From NCBI GenBank assembly GCA_045536775.1, contig JAZSOD010000093.1:1-60904 (forward strand): a stretch of 60,904 nucleotides of DNA, in the 5' to 3' direction. Under the pieces are notes generated by a model. That model was not told the origin of the DNA, did no database searches, and saw nothing but the letters and a program-made list of their open reading frames with translations. Shown piece by piece: positions 59,101-60,904 of this stretch (the first letter of the stretch is position 1; every line of letters starts with the position of its first letter). Source of the stretch: UBA4717 sp045536775 (GTDB lineage: Bacteria; Bacillota; Clostridia; Oscillospirales; CAG-272). The position numbers were made by a program, and so were the translations under genes.

Positions 59101-59166
59101 GATTACAAGACTGCAGTTGCTAACAAGACTCTTAACGCAGTAATCATCAACAACATCGGTGAGTAA
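56143..59166 (+). CDS. S-layer homology (SLH) domain surface protein
   Basis: 1007 residues. Signal peptide MKKFLALILAVLMIAGSAVSVAA, then three SLH repeats (about 24-68, 86-135, 153-200; hallmark positions FDDV...TRWQ, FTDC...FRDG, AYW...TRAE) that bind pyruvylated wall polymer. The remaining ~800 residues are acidic, strand-rich and match no family I recognise. Codon usage is distinct from neighbours (GCT, ACA, GTT, TAC, AAG preferred; almost no rare codons), a sign of very high expression; this also leaves a 939-codon open frame on the opposite strand, which is an artefact. AAGGAG precedes the ATG. Probably a major cell-surface protein. Confidence 0.92.
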   Translation: MKKFLALILAVLMIAGSAVSVAAFDDVSGKYADAINGLQATGIVAGTSETTFTPDALVTRWQMALFMARAASAVTDDADWAEGAKIFTDCTQYLGAIQYCFGRGIIKGVTATEFAPDNNILFRDGIIMAIRALGYEKEDEGLEASAKKYNKTGAAYWTPYYERAIELGLLENLGNVAVDKALTRAETAQLIYNMLYTPVYAKDGANTNNYTLYDVAFGGKAIVEVENSMKAWVAETPGYFFGTNDTLDADDEEIVIAWNEYDEDAEAYTVETDNVTFDELTKWGVDVENIDEYFAAALEIINYDKDDVSDFEYLANFEKVAPKALTNADVKFTYNADDSIKYAKIGTKTHYEAGDGEKNEIALYTVDTADDDLDEIVYAATTFEAIDGNNYDLVVYDVDGDNYFEYGYVNFYKMDVYEEANTKGVEQFGDMDGLTEVVYSETLKEGDVFVYAFDLATKTVSVKEVVEAATGKITGYSEKKTDDGIVGYVTIGGTKYTIDPAANNPITIVDDGETGIDETTADDLKTAAAAGIAKTYEYYTLGGKLVAFGKEITEEAAVNYLIIKDFTDFELYDHVVMTAFIDGEDKEIKVQKITRINKETGEALPASKLNTKGYSALAAELQGLFGIYTYTVDADDYYTLTEKPLAHDVADFIGSDTAIKFKDGVQTNAKVSAEEEEDGLIARNKMLRLSADTAIYLIDTEQEKITTVAAKTSGEFEIPVAATAKFYADKIGFGQENISDEWTTGVASVIYIEANGAKDAINAANYKLIFVQEEAADLELGTAAGFGIKDTDGDETKDQAYVKYDVSDKAFVLSTFAGVDTVYVEKGENVAPLADGAYVIDAEGKVVASKSLDDIKAAANGDIYLTVTDASLTGTAKFYFTVAEIASTEIDLYNYADIRIDDADNVVQFDTRDAARADANSLKANIQTLHFMDLTINEDDEIVTKFYDATVAPTVKPALIKLMEDYEADDETVKVIYASNKANAAFDYKTAVANKTLNAVIINNIGE

Positions 59167-59201
59167 TTTATAATTAAGTTACTCAATATGAGTTGATCAT
59201 T

Positions 59202-59233
59202 CGCCCCCTCGGGTTTCCGAGGGGGCGTTTTTT
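59202..59233 (+). terminator. Intrinsic terminator
   Basis: 11-bp GC-rich stem CGCCCCCTCGG-GTTT-CCGAGGGGGCG (59202-59227) followed by TTTTTT. Confidence 0.95.
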
Positions 59234-59294
59234 GTTTCATATTTCAAAGACAATTATTTGTACTCTGCAATTAACCGTTTTCTTGGCTCAATAC

Positions 59295-59323
59295 TTGACA
59301 AAATACTATCGCGTTGGTATAAT
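59295..59323 (+). promoter_or_regulatory. Consensus sigma-A promoter of mnmA
   Basis: TTGACA (59295-59300), 17 bases, TATAAT (59318-59323): perfect match, about 65 bases before the ATG. Confidence 0.92.
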
Positions 59324-59387
59324 ATATTCTATGTAAGAATGATTATTATGCGGTATTATGCCTTGCAGTCGAGAGGAGTTGTCACAA

Positions 59388-60452
59388 ATGAAAATAGCGG
59401 CAGCGTTAAGCGGCGGCGTTGACAGCTCTGTTGCGGCGTATCTACTGAAGCGCGATGGCTTTGACCTTTGCGGAATGACCTTCAGAATGCTCGATAATGA
59501 CGGCTTTTTGGACGGCGACACTCCGTGTATGACGGATGAAGACGTTATTTCTGCGCGTGACACGGCGGCAAAGCTCGGCATACCGCACTACCTTTTTAAC
59601 TACGGCGAAAATTTCAAGCGCGACGTGGTGGATAACTTCGTTTCGACCTACCTCGCAGGCGGAACACCTAACCCCTGTATTGAATGTAACAGATGCGTAA
59701 AATTTGGCGCGCTCCTTGCTCACGCTGAGGAGCTTGGCTACACTCATATAGCAACGGGTCACTACGCGAGAGTCGAGTATGACGCAGGCTCGGACAGGTA
59801 TCTCCTGAAGCGTGCGGCTGACCCTGCAAAGGATCAGACCTACGTTCTGTATACTCTCACGCAGGAGAGGCTTTCCAAGATAATACTGCCTCTCGGTGGA
59901 TACACCAAGGACGAAATACGCGAGCTTGCGCGTGAAAACGGCTTTAAGTCGGCGGACAAGCCCGAAAGTCAGGACATCTGCTTTGTGCCGGACGGCGACT
60001 ACGCCGCTTTTATAGAAAGATACACGGGAAAACCCGACGTGCAGGGCGATTTCGTCGACTGTGACGGCAATATTCTCGGTACTCACAAGGGAATAACCCA
60101 TTATACCGTTGGTCAGGGCAAACGGCTGGGTATTGCGATCGGCAGAAAGGCGTTCGTTTGCGATATTGACCCCGTTAGCCGCAGGATCACCCTCGGTGAC
60201 AACGATATGCTTATGAAAAGCAGTCTTGATGCAACGGATGTAAATATTATTGTGGCAGACAGAATCCCCGACGCCGCACGCGTCGAGGTCAAGATAAGAT
60301 ATGCGGCAAAGCCCGCGCTCGCAAAAGTGTGGCAAACGGGCGAAAACTCCGTACACGTTGAATTTGACACACCACAACGCGCTATAACACGCGGTCAGTC
60401 CGTGGTTATGTACGATGGCGATACTGTCGTTGGTGGTGGGAAGATTATATAG
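59388..60452 (+). CDS. mnmA: tRNA 2-thiouridine(34) synthase
   Basis: 354 residues. ATP-pyrophosphatase that thiolates U34 of tRNA-Lys/Glu/Gln. PP-loop SGGVDSSVAAYLL (residues 8-20), first catalytic Cys in NPCIECNRCVKF, GHYARVEYD, KDQTYVLYTL, and the second catalytic Cys in ESQDICFVPDGDY. C-terminal beta-barrel with HYTVGQGKRLG and RGQSVVMYDGD. ATG at 59388 has GAGGAG upstream; an in-frame ATG 30 bases earlier has none. It lies alone, followed by repeats to the window end. Confidence 0.97.
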   Translation: MKIAAALSGGVDSSVAAYLLKRDGFDLCGMTFRMLDNDGFLDGDTPCMTDEDVISARDTAAKLGIPHYLFNYGENFKRDVVDNFVSTYLAGGTPNPCIECNRCVKFGALLAHAEELGYTHIATGHYARVEYDAGSDRYLLKRAADPAKDQTYVLYTLTQERLSKIILPLGGYTKDEIRELARENGFKSADKPESQDICFVPDGDYAAFIERYTGKPDVQGDFVDCDGNILGTHKGITHYTVGQGKRLGIAIGRKAFVCDIDPVSRRITLGDNDMLMKSSLDATDVNIIVADRIPDAARVEVKIRYAAKPALAKVWQTGENSVHVEFDTPQRAITRGQSVVMYDGDTVVGGGKII

Positions 60453-60469
60453 TTGGCTTTACGCGTTTG

Positions 60470-60775
60470 AAGATTTTATGCCGCTTTTTGAAAAAAGCGG
60501 CGCAAAAACTTCAAATAGCGCAAAGACATGTCTTTGCGCGACGCTGATGTAACTCGTCCACACTCTAAATTTTATTTAATGTCAGGGTATGGGTTGAAGT
60601 TATATTTGCCGCAGAACTTCACGCGCGCTTTGCCCGTGGGGGCGTCCCCACCCGCCAAGCAGGGCTTGACATCCAACAATAAACAAACGCGTTAAAACGA
60701 AATTATGCGTCCCCAGACTTCGCACAGCGTGAGGATAAACGTTTCGCCGGGGATTCAAAAGGGGCGGGTAGCACC
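60470..60775 (-). repeat. Composite repeat (F tail - A - G - B), inverted copy
   Basis: Read on the minus strand: F tail (CCCTTTTGAATCCCCGGCGAA), CCTGCTTGGCGGG...GGGCAAAGCGCGCGTGAAG, AACCCATACCCT, the palindrome GCGCAAAGACA/TGTCTTTGCGC (60518-60539) and the hairpin GCCGCTTTTTTC-AAAAAGCGGC (about 60480-60500). Same order as 29900-30228 and 11165-11393. With the E copy behind it, it fills 60453-60904. Confidence 0.82.
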
Positions 60776-60842
60776 CGCTGGCATGGAGCGCGTATTGCTT
60801 TGCGGCAAGTGAAATCTTAACCCGTACCCTGATATTTCCAAA

Positions 60843-60890
60843 AGCCTCTCACTTTGGGAGAGGTGGCACGCGAAGCGTGACGGAGAGGGT
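60843..60890 (+). repeat. Dispersed repeat E copy at window end
   Basis: CCTCTC...GAGAGG hairpin, then CACGC-GAA-GCGTG (60868-60880), then ACGGAGAGGG. Same two-hairpin plan as 37737-37785. Confidence 0.8.
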
Positions 60891-60904
60891 CCCCTTTTGC
60901 GAGA

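Noticed and set aside
59324..59387. Riboswitch or leader peptide before mnmA
   Set aside because: The leader is about 60 bases and shows no recognisable conserved fold or peptide with SD.
59442..60377. 311-codon minus-strand frame opposite mnmA
   Set aside because: Antisense to a clear mnmA; no SD or family features.
27145..60904. CRISPR array in the repeat-rich gaps
   Set aside because: Repeats are long, dispersed and of several families; there is no regular short repeat-spacer pattern and no cas gene.

Overview
The window is one contiguous stretch of a Clostridia-type (Firmicutes) chromosome. Evidence for this: Firmicutes-style gene sets (DUF1385, IreB, YigZ, WalJ-RlmH, a dgt-dnaG-rpoD cluster, SpoIID, an SLH-type surface protein), strong AGGAGG-like ribosome binding sites, near-consensus sigma-A promoters (TTGACA-17-TATAAT) and many TTG/GTG starts. 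SpoIID suggests an endospore-forming lineage. I cannot name the genus. No tRNA, rRNA or CRISPR array was seen.

Layout. 1-7.9 kb: prfA (5' end outside the window), sua5, a type II topoisomerase A subunit, cca, then a two-gene secreted/SpoIID unit. 8-10.7 kb: DUF1385 membrane protein, EamA transporter and a lipoprotein. 10.8-23.1 kb: a compact phage-derived operon on the minus strand. It carries a zinc-finger protein, a coiled-coil protein, small and large terminase, portal, a Prp-type cysteine protease, scaffold, N4-gp56-type capsid protein, connector, a beta-propeller-like tail protein, small tail and fibre-like proteins, an M23 endopeptidase and a holin. There is no integrase, repressor, replication gene or tape measure. 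23.4-27.1 kb: FAD oxidoreductase and a polar amino-acid ABC transporter operon. 27.6-39.2 kb: housekeeping genes (yigZ, hflX, U32 peptidase, dut, maf, nth, cinA, a galactokinase-like kinase, walJ, rlmH). 39.6-43 kb: a beta-helix protein facing an orphan solute-binding lipoprotein. 43.2-47.4 kb: rpoD, dnaG, dgt. 48-55.8 kb: membrane proteins, a damaged REP-associated transposase, a carboxypeptidase-like protein, ribF, ireB, ygiQ and a lipoprotein. 56.1-60.5 kb: an SLH surface protein with its own codon usage, and mnmA.

The most striking features are these. (1) The phage operon carries its own homologue of the ribosomal-processing protease Prp exactly where a prohead protease belongs, and both scaffold and capsid begin with the same MKN-x-S-[LI]-L...F-S-E signature, a likely cognate cleavage site. 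(2) Nearly every long intergenic gap is filled with several families of dispersed, hairpin-rich repeats. In two families the stems differ in sequence between copies but stay base-paired, which points to selection on folded single strands. (3) A RAYT-like transposase remnant with an in-frame loss of its HUH centre lies in the same window and is a candidate relative of whatever spreads those repeats. One composite repeat sits inside the phage operon, so the phage genes have been resident for a long time, yet they are still open. This is compatible with a domesticated particle or gene-transfer-agent-like element, though the window cannot prove it.
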